Assembly: GCA_947425785.1 (NCBI GenBank)
Contig: CANEAY010000005.1
Location: forward strand, 56,739-120,738
DNA: 64,000 bases
From: an uncultured Pseudoflavonifractor sp.
GTDB taxonomy: Bacteria > Bacillota > Clostridia > Oscillospirales > Oscillospiraceae
Direction of reading: 5' to 3'
Position 1 is the stretch's first letter. Every line of letters starts with the position of its first letter. Shown piece by piece: positions 17,749 to 28,371 of this stretch. The translations under genes and the position numbers were made by a program. The notes beneath the pieces were generated by a model. It saw nothing but the letters and a program-made list of their open reading frames with translations. It did no database searches and had not been told where the DNA came from.

Positions 17749-19122
17749 ATGCCCAAGGCCAAAACGGTGTTTTATTGTACGGACTGCGGCAATGAAGTCC
17801 TTCGCTGGCAGGGGCAATGCCCGGCCTGCGGGGCCTGGAATACTATCGTAGAGCGGCCTGCAGAGCCAAAGAGCAAGGCGCCAAAATCCGCCTCCGGGCG
17901 GCGGGAGGGAAGCGGCCTGGGCTTTGCCAGGCCCCGGCCCATTGCCGAGGTGGAGACCACCGACGAACTTCGGTTTGAGACCGGCATGAGCGAGCTTGAC
18001 CGGGTGCTGGGCGGGGGAGCGGTGAAGGGTTCCCTGGTGCTGGTCGGCGGCGCGCCCGGCATCGGAAAGTCGACGCTAATGTTGCAAATTTGCGATAGTT
18101 TGTGCCGGTTTGCCAATGTTTTGTATGTTTCCGGCGAGGAATCGGAGCGGCAGATCAAGCTGCGTTCCGAGCGGCTGGGCGTAAGGGGAGAGGGGCTCTA
18201 CCTGTTGGCGGAGACCAATCTGGAGAATATTTTGGAGGCGGTGGACGAACTCAAGCCCGATGTGCTCATCGTGGACTCCATCCAGACCCTCTATAACGGC
18301 GACCTCACCACCTCTCCGGGCAGTGTGGGACAGGTAAAGGACTGCACCCTGGCGCTGATGAATGTGGCAAAGGGGCAGGGAATCACCGTTTTTGTCATTG
18401 GCCATGTGAACAAGGAGGGCTCCATTGCAGGCCCAAAAGTGCTGGAACACATGGTGGACTGCGTCCTTTACTTTGAAGGAGAGCAGCAGACCACGTACCG
18501 CATCCTCCGGGCGGCGAAAAACCGCTTTGGCGCCACCAACGAGATCGGCGTCTTTGAGATGGCGGACACCGGGCTTACCGAAGTGCCCAATCCCTCGGAG
18601 ATGCTGTTGGAGGGACGTCCCACTGACACGCCGGGCACCTGTGTCACCTGTGCTATGGAGGGCGTGCGGCCGGTACTGGCGGAGGTACAGGCTCTGCTGA
18701 CACCCACCAGTTCGGACAGGCCCCGGCGGATGGTCTCCGGCGTGGACTTTAACCGCACTATGCTTTTGCTGGCAGTGCTGGAGAAGCGGGGGGGCCTGCT
18801 TATCCATTCCTGTGACGCCTATGTAAATGTGGTAGGCGGGCTGGAGCTGGAGGAGCCGGCTGTAGACCTGGCCACGGTCATCGCGCTGGCATCCAGCTTC
18901 CGGGATAAAAGCGTTCCCGGCGACCTGGCGGCCATTGGCGAGGTCGGATTGACCGGCGAGCTGCGCTCTGTGAGCGCGCTGAACCAGCGGCTCAGCGAAG
19001 TGCGGCGGCTGGGCTTTACCAAATGCATGATACCGTCCCGTTGCGGCAAGGTGATCGCTCCCGACGGACTGCAGCTCATTAAGGTGAAGAATATCCGGGA
19101 AGTGCTGTCGGCGGTATTGTGA
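17749..19122 (+). CDS. radA: DNA repair protein RadA (Sms)
   Basis: A 457-residue protein with all RadA parts. An N-terminal C4 zinc finger has CTDCGNE and CPACGAW. The RecA-like ATPase has Walker A GGAPGIGKST, Walker B-like VLIVDSI, and the RadA-specific KNRFG motif. A Lon-protease-like domain fills the C-terminal third. RadA drives branch migration in recombination. It often neighbours disA, but here it is between a GNAT gene and a tyrosine recombinase. GGGGAG precedes the start. Confidence 0.94.
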   Translation: MPKAKTVFYCTDCGNEVLRWQGQCPACGAWNTIVERPAEPKSKAPKSASGRREGSGLGFARPRPIAEVETTDELRFETGMSELDRVLGGGAVKGSLVLVGGAPGIGKSTLMLQICDSLCRFANVLYVSGEESERQIKLRSERLGVRGEGLYLLAETNLENILEAVDELKPDVLIVDSIQTLYNGDLTTSPGSVGQVKDCTLALMNVAKGQGITVFVIGHVNKEGSIAGPKVLEHMVDCVLYFEGEQQTTYRILRAAKNRFGATNEIGVFEMADTGLTEVPNPSEMLLEGRPTDTPGTCVTCAMEGVRPVLAEVQALLTPTSSDRPRRMVSGVDFNRTMLLLAVLEKRGGLLIHSCDAYVNVVGGLELEEPAVDLATVIALASSFRDKSVPGDLAAIGEVGLTGELRSVSALNQRLSEVRRLGFTKCMIPSRCGKVIAPDGLQLIKVKNIREVLSAVL

Positions 19123-19174
19123 GAAAACCCGGCAGCCCATTACAGACGGGAGGAGGTTTTGGAGGTAAATACGT

Positions 19175-19204
19175 AAGTAAACAAAATAAAGATTTTGTTT
19201 ACTT
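19175..19204. repeat. Perfect 13-bp inverted repeat with AAAG spacer
   Basis: AAGTAAACAAAAT, four bases, then its exact reverse complement. It lies 80 bases upstream of the XerC-like gene and 52 bases after radA. It lacks a clean trailing T run, so a DNA operator or recombinase-related site is as likely as a terminator. Confidence 0.8.
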
Positions 19205-19284
19205 CGGGGGAGGGCAAAAAGCCTGTTTTTAGGGGATTTTCCCAATTGAGCCTATTCTGACCCCAGTTGACCTCTTTGGGATAT

Positions 19285-20316
19285 ATGGTTGATTATCGTA
19301 CAGAAGCGCCGCCTATCCTGCGGGATTTTCTGACCTATCACGAGAGCATCCAGGGCCACTCCAAGAAAACTGTGGATGAGTACTTTCTGGATCTGCGCAA
19401 CTTCTTCCGCTATATTAAGCTGGAAAAAGGTTTTGTACCGCGGACGGCTGAATTGGATGAGATTGATATCAGCGACGTAGACTTGGAGCTTGTCCGCTCT
19501 GTGAGCTTGTCCGACGTCTATTCCTATATGAACTATCTGAGCCGTGACCGGGCCAAGCGGCCCAACAGCGACCAGACCGACTATGGCCTCTTGGCCTCCA
19601 GCCGGGCCCGAAAGGTCTCGTCCATCCGTTCCTTCTATAAATACCTCACCAACAAGGCCAAGCTCATCACAGAGAATCCCATGCAGGACTTGGACTCGCC
19701 CAGGATGAAGAAATCTTTGCCCCGGTATCTGGACTTGGAGAGCTCCATCCAGTTATTGGAAAGCGTAGATGGGCCGTTTCAGGAGCGGGATCGGTGCATT
19801 TTGACTCTGTTTTTGAACTGTGGGGTTCGAATCTCGGAGCTTATCGGACTGAATCTCACCGATGTGCGGGGCGATCAGCTCCGGGTGCTGGGTAAAGGCA
19901 ATAAAGAGCGCATTTTGTACCTAAATGACGCTTGTATTCAGTCAATTCAGGACTATTTGGCGGTCAGAGGTTCTGAACAGGCCATTGACAAGCGGGCACT
20001 GTTCTTGAGCCGCCGCAGGACGCGTATCTCCAAGGCGGCGGTGGAGAAGCTGGTGAAGAAGTATTTGACCAAGGCGGGTCTGGACGCCAGCCAATATTCG
20101 CCTCACAAGCTCCGTCACACCGCCGCCACACTAATGCTCCAGAGCGGCGTGGATGTACGTACCCTCCAGGAGGTCTTGGGCCACGACAATTTGAATACCA
20201 CACAGATCTATACCCATGTAGACAACGAAAACCTCCGTCTGGCGGCCATGGCCAACCCTTTGGGCAAGGTCAAACCCAAGGGGAAAAAGAAGGCCGGTCA
20301 GGAGGCGCGGGAGTGA
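19285..20316 (+). CDS. Tyrosine recombinase, XerC-like
   Basis: A 343-residue phage-integrase family protein with an N-terminal SAM-like core-binding domain and a complete catalytic set: Arg in GVRISELIGL, Lys in GKGNKERILYL, HxxR in HKLRHTAA, His in LGHDNLNTTQ and Tyr in IYTHV. A second Xer gene (35205) is closer to XerD; the pair could be the chromosome dimer resolution system, or this copy could be a separate integrase. The ATG at 19285 is chosen over an upstream TTG; both lack a good ribosome site. Its 3' end overlaps the convergent amidase gene by 47 bases. Confidence 0.82.
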   Translation: MVDYRTEAPPILRDFLTYHESIQGHSKKTVDEYFLDLRNFFRYIKLEKGFVPRTAELDEIDISDVDLELVRSVSLSDVYSYMNYLSRDRAKRPNSDQTDYGLLASSRARKVSSIRSFYKYLTNKAKLITENPMQDLDSPRMKKSLPRYLDLESSIQLLESVDGPFQERDRCILTLFLNCGVRISELIGLNLTDVRGDQLRVLGKGNKERILYLNDACIQSIQDYLAVRGSEQAIDKRALFLSRRRTRISKAAVEKLVKKYLTKAGLDASQYSPHKLRHTAATLMLQSGVDVRTLQEVLGHDNLNTTQIYTHVDNENLRLAAMANPLGKVKPKGKKKAGQEARE

Positions 20317-20827
20317 AATTTTCCGGTGGGTTTGCCCCTAAAATGTGTAGATATCGGATGCTTTGATAGGTATAGGTGCTCAAAGGGCGGTAGTCTACAT
20401 CGTAAGAATGGGCAGCCAGGAGAATGTTCTCCGGCGTGACCGGCCGGCCGATAGCGACGATAATGGGCGTGTGGGAGTAGACATTACCCTTAAAGTTGAG
20501 CTGGATGAAGTCTCCCGGAAGCAGATCACTGATATCGGCCTCAACAGCGAACGGCCCCGGCGTGGGCATACCCCGCAGGAGGAAATTGCGGAAATACTCC
20601 ACCCCAGTCCAGGCGGGTGCCTTGTTGTTGGCGTCGATATAATACCAGCCATAGGTCGGTGTAAAGTTCATAACGCCAGTACCGGCGTAGAGACACTGGG
20701 AGGCGTAATTGGTGCAGTCGCCGCCGATCTCCTCGTAGTCATAAAACTTTGGATTGCGGCCATAGGCCCAGCGGTGGGCATAGGCCACAGCGGCGGCCCG
20801 GTCATAAGGGATCGTGAACGTGGTCAT
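20270..20827 (-). CDS. Putative amidase domain protein (Amidase_6)
   Basis: A 185-residue protein with an NlpC/P60-like fold family signature. It has DRAAAVAYAHRWAYGRNP, the presumed nucleophile in GDCTNYASQCLYAG, and His in YSHTPIIV, as in the PF12671 amidase domain often found in spore-forming Firmicutes. There is no signal peptide, and the function is unknown; a spore or cell-wall role is a guess. The start follows AGGAGGGGAG. It is the last gene after rex and the SLH gene but is separated from them by a terminator, and its end overlaps the convergent recombinase gene. Confidence 0.75.
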   Translation of the reverse strand: MTTFTIPYDRAAAVAYAHRWAYGRNPKFYDYEEIGGDCTNYASQCLYAGTGVMNFTPTYGWYYIDANNKAPAWTGVEYFRNFLLRGMPTPGPFAVEADISDLLPGDFIQLNFKGNVYSHTPIIVAIGRPVTPENILLAAHSYDVDYRPLSTYTYQSIRYLHILGANPPENFTPAPPDRPSFSPWV

Positions 20828-20870
20828 AGCGTCTCCCCTCCTTTCCTGCCATCCTATGTTGCTAACAGGT

Positions 20871-20907
20871 AAAAAGAAACCGCTGTCGGAGTATCCGACA
20901 GCGGTTT
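20871..20907 (-). terminator. Terminator after the SLH gene
   Basis: AAACCGCTGTCGGA pairs perfectly with TCCGACAGCGGTTT around three bases, and the minus strand continues CTTTTT. Confidence 0.85.
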
Positions 20908-20927
20908 TACTGTAAAAGAAATTCACA

Positions 20928-22001
20928 TTACAATCGTTGGGAAGACAGGCCGGACATAGCATTTTCTGCTGCGGCCTTATCGATGGCGCCAGACTGGGAG
21001 AGCTGTTCCAAAAGGGTGCTCCCCCCCTCCCCTGCGGTCTTGGCAGACAGGGCAAAATAGGACAGATAGACTGTCTGTGCCCGCAGGAAAGGCTTTTGCG
21101 TGAGCATAGCTCCCTCCCCGGCCGTCAGGAGGCCCAGGGCTTGGGCGTCGGCCAGAGCGGTCTCCCAATGGAAATCAGTCCCCTCCTTATAACCCAAGGC
21201 CCGAAGGAGGAATGTGGTATAGTCCCCTGCGGCGATAGGGGCGTCGCTGCCAAAAATGACCTGCCACTGTTCGGTGACCCCTTGACCCTTGGTATAGCCT
21301 TTATCATAGGCGTAGGTGGCATAGGACAAGGCCCAGTCAGGCACATCAGTAAAGAAGGCCGGATTGCCGGGATAATTGAGAGCCGCCTCCTCTTCCCCCA
21401 TCAAGCGCAGGAAAAGGACTAAGCCCTGAATGCGTGTGGGAGCCAGCTCCAGGTCGTAGCCGGAGCCATATGGAGTATCGGTACCCTTGAACAGGCCTAT
21501 GGCCTTCAGTGCATCCGCCAGGGCGTTATAATCGGTCTCGGCACTGGGGCTGAGCTGATATGGGCCGGTAAGGCGAACCACCGCTGTATCCGTAGTGACA
21601 GAAAAGGCGGCTTGGGTCTTCTCTGCCGCCAAATAGCGGTGACCGGAAACGGGTGCACCCGTCTGCTCCTCCCCCGCCGTCATATCCACCACTGTCCCGG
21701 TACTGGAGAGGGAAAGGGCTCCTGCCAGAGGGGTCAATGTGGCACCGCTGTCCAAGCGGAGCACATCCCCCCGCTTGACCCGCAGTTCGGTGCCGGAGGC
21801 GGCAGAGGAATTCTCCAGAGTATCCATACGCTCATTGACCTTGACCTCGGCTTGCGCCACGGTATCAGGGATAAAGGTCTTCTTCAGCCAGCCCAGGGCG
21901 ATGAGGGGATCTGCGGCAGATCCGGGGTCAGCTGCAAAGGCAGCTCCCCCGCAAATGATGGCTCCTGCCAGCAGCAGAGCCAATACCTTCCGGGATTTCA
22001 T
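20928..22001 (-). CDS. Secreted S-layer homology (SLH) domain protein
   Basis: The 357-residue product has a clear signal peptide (MKSRKVLALLLAGAIICGG, cleavage near AFA-AD) and an SLH-like segment at about 219-245 with FTDVPDWALSYATYAYDKGYTKG, plus weaker repeats before and after it. SLH domains bind pyruvylated cell-wall polymer. Residues 75-150 look like a small beta-rich FecR-like region. The ATG overlaps the rex stop (ATGA), so the gene is translationally coupled to rex. The function is unknown, and no cell-wall enzyme domain is visible. Confidence 0.72.
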   Translation of the reverse strand: MKSRKVLALLLAGAIICGGAAFAADPGSAADPLIALGWLKKTFIPDTVAQAEVKVNERMDTLENSSAASGTELRVKRGDVLRLDSGATLTPLAGALSLSSTGTVVDMTAGEEQTGAPVSGHRYLAAEKTQAAFSVTTDTAVVRLTGPYQLSPSAETDYNALADALKAIGLFKGTDTPYGSGYDLELAPTRIQGLVLFLRLMGEEEAALNYPGNPAFFTDVPDWALSYATYAYDKGYTKGQGVTEQWQVIFGSDAPIAAGDYTTFLLRALGYKEGTDFHWETALADAQALGLLTAGEGAMLTQKPFLRAQTVYLSYFALSAKTAGEGGSTLLEQLSQSGAIDKAAAENAMSGLSSQRL

Positions 22002-22630
22002 GTGGCCTCCGAAATGAAGTAGCTGAGGGCCAGCAGGCTATCGGCAAAGTGGACATTTTCCACCACGATGCCGGAGTCTGCTATAGGCAGTTCCTTGTTG
22101 GTAAAGTTCCAGATCCCCTTTACGCCGCCGGCAATGAGCCGCTCTGCCATCTCCCCCGCCACAGAGCCGGGAACCGTGAGTACACCGATGCTGGTGGGAT
22201 GGGCATTGAGATATTGTTCCAGCTCACTGATGGGATAGATGGGGACGCCGGAAATATCGTGACCGATGACCTCCGGGCATACGTCAAAGGCGGCGGTGAG
22301 ACGAACACCACTGCGGTCAAAGTGAAAGTTTTCCAGCAGAGCCCGGCCCAGGTTACCGGCGCCCAGGATGACAGCGGTATGGCCCTGGGTCATACCCAGA
22401 ATGTCGGCCACCTCTTTGCGGAGGGACTCCACATTGTAGCCATAGCCCTGCTGACCAAACTCGCCGAAGCAAGAGAGATCCTGGCGGATCTGGGAAGCAG
22501 TGAGATTCATAGACTTCCCCAACGCGCTGGAGGATATCCGCACCACACCCTGCCGGGCGAGGTCACTGAGGTGGCGGTAGTACCGGGGCAGCCGACGGAT
22601 CACAGCACGGGAGACCTTATCCTTCTTCAT
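21998..22630 (-). CDS. rex: Redox-sensing transcriptional repressor Rex
   Basis: A 210-residue Rex protein with an N-terminal winged helix (VIRRLPRYYRHLSDL, SSSALGKSMNLTASQIRQDLS) and a Rossmann NAD(H)-binding domain with ILGAGNLGRALLENF. Rex releases its operators when NADH is high, inducing fermentation genes. A Rex-like palindrome overlaps its own -35 box, which suggests autoregulation. The four-base overlap with the SLH gene is unusual for rex. Confidence 0.93.
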   Translation of the reverse strand: MKKDKVSRAVIRRLPRYYRHLSDLARQGVVRISSSALGKSMNLTASQIRQDLSCFGEFGQQGYGYNVESLRKEVADILGMTQGHTAVILGAGNLGRALLENFHFDRSGVRLTAAFDVCPEVIGHDISGVPIYPISELEQYLNAHPTSIGVLTVPGSVAGEMAERLIAGGVKGIWNFTNKELPIADSGIVVENVHFADSLLALSYFISEAT

Positions 22631-22668
22631 TGCGGTTGCAACTCCTTGTTTCTGTGTCTTTCCCTATA

Positions 22669-22697
22669 AGTCTACCCTATCTGAGCCAACTTGTCAA
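22669..22697 (-). promoter_or_regulatory. Sigma-A promoter of rex
   Basis: TTGACA and TAGACT are 17 bases apart on the minus strand, about 40 bases before the rex start codon. Confidence 0.7.
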
Positions 22698-22709
22698 ACT
22701 TTTTCACAA
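22691..22709. promoter_or_regulatory. Rex-operator-like palindrome over the rex -35 box
   Basis: On the minus strand the site reads TTGTGAAAAAGTTTGACAA. The first half-site TTGTGAAA is a perfect Rex half-site and the second differs at one position, with one extra base between halves compared with the usual 18-bp operator. Confidence 0.5.
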
Positions 22710-22746
22710 TCAAAAAGTGATATTTTATAAAAGAGGGGATCTTCTT

Positions 22747-22792
22747 ACAAAAAACATCCCTGCAAGGCATGGCCTTCAGGGATGTTTTTTGT
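22747..22792. terminator. Terminator after ligA
   Basis: ACAAAAAACATCCCTG pairs with CAGGGATGTTTTTTGT, with an AAGGC/GCCTT inner stem. A and T runs on both sides could make it work in both directions. Confidence 0.85.
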
Positions 22793-22796
22793 AACC

Positions 22797-24788
<1,992 letters not shown>

Positions 24789-25382
24789 TTAGTTTTTTCT
24801 GCATCGCCCCACGAAACCGGGGTCAAATTTCTGAAATAAGAGAAAAAGGCCGTAGCCCAGAAGGCCGCCCAGAGTGTTTAAGATAAGGTCATCTACATCG
24901 GTGCCCCGGCAGACAAAAAGCTGGGAGACCTCGATAAAGAGGGACAGAAGGAATGTCCACAGTGTCCCCTTCCACCAGCGGGGTCTGTCCGAGAGAAGAC
25001 TGGCGAAAAAGCCGATGGGCACAAACATAATGATATTTCCAAGGAAATTGACCAAAATGGTAGTCCACATCTCATTTTTCCAGTAAAAGCGGAACAGTCG
25101 GATGCTCTCACGCAGCGGAATCAAGTTGACAGTCCCCTGAAAGGGCCCGTGATAGACCCAGCCCTTGGGCGGTGTGAGGGTGAGAAAAAGCAGGCCGGCC
25201 AGAAACATAAACAAAAATAGTAATGCGCCCTCTCGGGCGATCCGTACTTGGCCTCTCCCCCGCCCAAAGCGGCGGCGCATTGGATATGAGAGAGCCCAAA
25301 ACAGCAGCCCCGCCAAGGCGGCAATGGCCATTCGCAGCAAATAATGTCTAATGGTCAGCAAGGGGATCCCCCTTTTTCTCAT
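24789..25382 (-). CDS. VanZ-family membrane protein
   Basis: A 198-residue protein with about five membrane segments and the VanZ-like pattern: LTLTPP in an early loop, NLIPL, LGNIIMFVPIGFF, then FIEVSQLFVCRGTDVDDLILNTLGGLLGY. VanZ relatives are widespread; the best-known one gives low-level teicoplanin resistance, but most are uncharacterised. Its ATG overlaps the yunB stop (ATGA) and it has no strong ribosome site of its own, so translation is probably coupled to yunB. ligA follows 15 bases later. Confidence 0.82.
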   Translation of the reverse strand: MRKRGIPLLTIRHYLLRMAIAALAGLLFWALSYPMRRRFGRGRGQVRIAREGALLFLFMFLAGLLFLTLTPPKGWVYHGPFQGTVNLIPLRESIRLFRFYWKNEMWTTILVNFLGNIIMFVPIGFFASLLSDRPRWWKGTLWTFLLSLFIEVSQLFVCRGTDVDDLILNTLGGLLGYGLFLLFQKFDPGFVGRCRKN

Positions 25383-26047
25383 TTGTTCAGGCCGATATAG
25401 GTCTGGGGCACCTGTCCGATGATGACGGTCTCGGCAATGCATACCGGTGTGGCGATCTGTGTCTCTACGATCCCGCCGGGCAAAAGGAGCCTGACGGTAA
25501 CGGTGATATCCAGCAGGATACGGTGGAGGGTCTGGTTGACACCGGCACTGGTGAAGTCATTGCGGTAGCTCCCTTCCGCCGAGGCCACAGAGAGCACCTG
25601 AACGGGAAGGTCAGGGCCAAGAGCGGAGAATAGGTCTATCCCGGTGAGGGCGCCCAATGGGACACCCAGAAAGTGGCTGTCCAGATCCTCTATTTCGGAG
25701 ATGACCCCTGTCAAGACGGAACTTCGCAGCTGATTGAGGCGGATCGTGTCGGCAGAAAGAGTGGAGATCCCACCGCTGGGAGCCGCCTGAAGGTGCACCA
25801 TGTCGGCGTAGGAAATTCCTTGGGTGTCCAGCGACCGGGAAACAGTTTGATCGGCAATGCGAGTAACTTCATTGCGTATCCTGGTCTCTGCAAGAGCTAC
25901 CAGTTGAGGCCGCAGGGCGGCATCAAATTGGTGTATCAGAAAAAGGGCCAGGCCAAGGCCAAGAACAACAGAGAGAAGGATCTGGCCTCTTCCCTCCCGC
26001 CTGCCCCTTGTGCGCCGGGGCCAGAGCGGCAGAACAGGTCTCCCCAT
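25379..26047 (-). CDS. yunB: Sporulation protein YunB
   Basis: A 222-residue protein with a basic N-terminus, a single membrane anchor at about 22-42 and an extracytoplasmic domain with ETRIRNEVTRIADQTV and GVPLGALTG, as in the YunB family. In Bacillus yunB is sigma-E-dependent and its loss reduces sporulation; the biochemical role is unknown. The start follows GGAGGTGAG. The upstream CATAGTCT resembles a sigma-E -10 box, and the leader closely matches that of the spoIIM gene in this window. Confidence 0.86.
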   Translation of the reverse strand: MGRPVLPLWPRRTRGRREGRGQILLSVVLGLGLALFLIHQFDAALRPQLVALAETRIRNEVTRIADQTVSRSLDTQGISYADMVHLQAAPSGGISTLSADTIRLNQLRSSVLTGVISEIEDLDSHFLGVPLGALTGIDLFSALGPDLPVQVLSVASAEGSYRNDFTSAGVNQTLHRILLDITVTVRLLLPGGIVETQIATPVCIAETVIIGQVPQTYIGLNK

Positions 26048-26066
26048 AGTCTCACCTCCATAAGAA

Positions 26067-26074
26067 AGACTATG
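26067..26074 (-). promoter_or_regulatory. Possible sigma-E -10 element of yunB
   Basis: CATAGTCT on the minus strand, 20 bases before the yunB start. No convincing -35 box is seen at the expected distance. Confidence 0.35.
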
Positions 26075-26090
26075 AGGAGAGGGGCTTGTT

Positions 26091-27341
26091 TCAGGACTGC
26101 AGGGCCTCTACAGCCAAAAGGATGCCCAATTTTCCAGACTCATAGCTGAGCCCGCCCTGGAGATAAGCGGTATAAGGCGCGCGCATAGGGCCATCACAGG
26201 ACAACTCAATGGACGCCCCCTGAATGAAGGCGCCCGCTGCCATGATGACGGGATCGTCATACCCCGGCATATCCCAGGGCTCCGGGGTCACAAAGGAATC
26301 CACAGGCGCGCCAAGCTGAATTCCTTTACAGAACTTTTTCAAAGGCTCCGGCGCACCAAAGCGGATCATCTGAATAATGTCATGACGAACGTCGGTGGAA
26401 GCAGGGTCAGCATCATACCCCAGCAGTTCCATCATCCGGGCGGCAAAAAGGGCGGTCTTCACCGCCTGAGCAGCCACGTGTGGCGCAAGGAAAAGCCCTT
26501 GATAGAGACTGCGGTTGTTGCCCAAGCTGCATCCGCACTCCTTGCCGATACCGGGCACAGTGAGCCGCATAGCGGCGGCTTCCACCAAGTCATGGCGGCC
26601 TGCGATATATCCGCCGGTGGGGGCAAGGCCGCCGCCAGGATTTTTTATGAGGGAACCCACCACCAAGTCGGCCCCCACATCAGTGGGCTCCAGAAGTTCT
26701 ACAAACTCGCCGTAGCAGTTGTCCACAAGAATAGACACATCTTGTCTGGCGTTGTGGACAGTGTCGCAGATAGCGCCGATCTCCGCCACAGACAGGGATG
26801 CCCGGGTGGCGTACCCCCGAGAGCGCTGTATCATCACGGCCTTGATCGTGGCATCCTCCTGAAGGACTTGGGCGAGGGCGGTCAAATCGGGCTTTTCGTC
26901 CGGGGTCAGCTCCACCTGACGGTAGCCGATGCCATAGGATTTGAGAGAGCCGGGGGCATTCCCAGTGATACCAATGGCGCTCTGGATGGTATCATAGGGT
27001 GCTCCCACGGCATAGAGCAGGGTCTCCCCCGGCTTCAACGCACCGCAGAGGGCGCAGTATATGGCGTGAGTGCCGTTGACGAACTGAACACGGACAAGGG
27101 CATCCTCTGTATGGAAGATATGGGCGTAGATCGCCTCCAGCTTGTCCCGCCCTTGATCATCGTAGCCATAGCCTGTGGTGCCCACAAAATCGGCTTCGGC
27201 CACCCGGTGGGTCTGAAAGGCCTCCAAAACCTTCTCGGCATTGGCTTGCGCAATGGTGTCTACAAGCTTAAACTGCTCCGCCAGGTCGGTTTCTGCCCGT
27301 TGCCCCAGCTGGCGTGTCTTTTCGCTTATCTGTAAAGCCAT
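26091..27341 (-). CDS. Methionine gamma-lyase family protein (YnbB-like aluminum-resistance family)
   Basis: A 416-residue fold-type I PLP enzyme of PF06838. Diagnostic segments are TGYGYDDQGRDKLE, FVNGTHAIYCAL, LVDNCYGEFVE and the PLP lysine in GSLIKNPGGGLAPTGGYI. Family members are named for weak similarity to methionine gamma-lyase or for an aluminium-resistance phenotype; the natural substrate is unknown. In Bacillus the relative ynbB lies next to glnR-glnA, whereas here it sits between M42 peptidases and yunB. Confidence 0.85.
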   Translation of the reverse strand: MALQISEKTRQLGQRAETDLAEQFKLVDTIAQANAEKVLEAFQTHRVAEADFVGTTGYGYDDQGRDKLEAIYAHIFHTEDALVRVQFVNGTHAIYCALCGALKPGETLLYAVGAPYDTIQSAIGITGNAPGSLKSYGIGYRQVELTPDEKPDLTALAQVLQEDATIKAVMIQRSRGYATRASLSVAEIGAICDTVHNARQDVSILVDNCYGEFVELLEPTDVGADLVVGSLIKNPGGGLAPTGGYIAGRHDLVEAAAMRLTVPGIGKECGCSLGNNRSLYQGLFLAPHVAAQAVKTALFAARMMELLGYDADPASTDVRHDIIQMIRFGAPEPLKKFCKGIQLGAPVDSFVTPEPWDMPGYDDPVIMAAGAFIQGASIELSCDGPMRAPYTAYLQGGLSYESGKLGILLAVEALQS

Positions 27342-27366
27342 TTTATTTTACACTTCCTTTTTCTTC

Positions 27367-28371
27367 TTAAAAAGAGCTTTCGGCCAGGGCGGTAATGAGC
27401 CGGACACAAGCCTTGGCATCAGAGAGGTCTATCATCTCGGTGGGCGTGTGGATATACCGGCAAGGGATCGACACACCGCCGGTGATCACGCCCAGACGGC
27501 TTTGACAGATGGCGCCTGCATCGGTGCCTCCCTTAGTGAGGACATCCTGCTGGGCGGGGATGCCCTTTTCCTCTGCCAGGTCGTTGAGCTTTTGCACCAT
27601 AGCCGGATGGCAGATGACCGAGGTATCCATGACTTTGATGGCGGCCCCCCCTCCCAGCTTGGCGCTGCCGAGCTTAGATGCCCCAGGATAGTCGTATGCG
27701 CCGGTGACATCTACGGCCAGGGCGTAGTCCGGGGTGATACCGTAGGCGGCTGTCTTGGCGCCCCGCAGTCCCAGCTCTTCCTGGACGGAGAAGACAAAAT
27801 AGAGATCATTGCCAGTGCTTTTTATCTCCTCCATCGCCTTTAGGAGAACGGCGCAGGATATCCGGTTGTCCAGATAGGGGGAGATCACCCGGTTCCCGGC
27901 GGCTGTGGTTTGGGTGGAAAAGACCAGCTTGTCGCCCAGGCTGACCAGCTTCTGCGCCTCTTCCCTGCTCTCTGCGCCAATGTCCACATAGAGGTCGTCG
28001 GTGGCAGGCTTGTTCTGGTCTGCCTTCCCGTGGAGCTTCACCGTCCCGTTTACCCTCTGTCCGCTGCCGTTGACGCAGTGAACAGGCGCATTACAGATGG
28101 CTTTGGGTGTGACGCCGCCGAGCTTGCCCACCCGAAGGGTGCCGTCTTCTTCGATATAGGTGATGATAAGCCCCACAGTGTCCATATGGGCGCAGAACAT
28201 CAGCTTGGGGCCGTTCCCCTTTTTGTGAACGATGAGGTTGCCCATGATATCAGCGGTGATCTCGTCGGCATAGGGCTTGGCTAAGGCGGTGATGGACTGG
28301 GCAATGGCTTGCTCCTGACCAGATGGGCCAAAAACAGAGGTTAAATGAGAGATCAGTTCAAACATATCCAT
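27367..28371 (-). CDS. M42 family metallopeptidase, copy 1
   Basis: A 334-residue M42 (FrvX/glutamyl aminopeptidase-like) enzyme, third of a tandem triplet in transcription order. The dinuclear metal ligands are His in FCAHMDTVGL, Asp in SPYLDNRISC, the Glu pair in VQEELGLRG, Asp in LAVDVTGA and His in RYIHTPTEMID. M42 enzymes form large tetrahedral shells that trim peptides in the cytoplasm. The ATG shares one base with the stop of copy 2 (TAATG). Cellulase-M-type annotations of this family should not be taken literally. Confidence 0.88.
   Translation of the reverse strand: MDMFELISHLTSVFGPSGQEQAIAQSITALAKPYADEITADIMGNLIVHKKGNGPKLMFCAHMDTVGLIITYIEEDGTLRVGKLGGVTPKAICNAPVHCVNGSGQRVNGTVKLHGKADQNKPATDDLYVDIGAESREEAQKLVSLGDKLVFSTQTTAAGNRVISPYLDNRISCAVLLKAMEEIKSTGNDLYFVFSVQEELGLRGAKTAAYGITPDYALAVDVTGAYDYPGASKLGSAKLGGGAAIKVMDTSVICHPAMVQKLNDLAEEKGIPAQQDVLTKGGTDAGAICQSRLGVITGGVSIPCRYIHTPTEMIDLSDAKACVRLITALAESSF

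Noticed and set aside
19175..19204. Chromosome dif site
   Set aside because: The arms differ from the Firmicute dif consensus and the centre is four rather than six bases.
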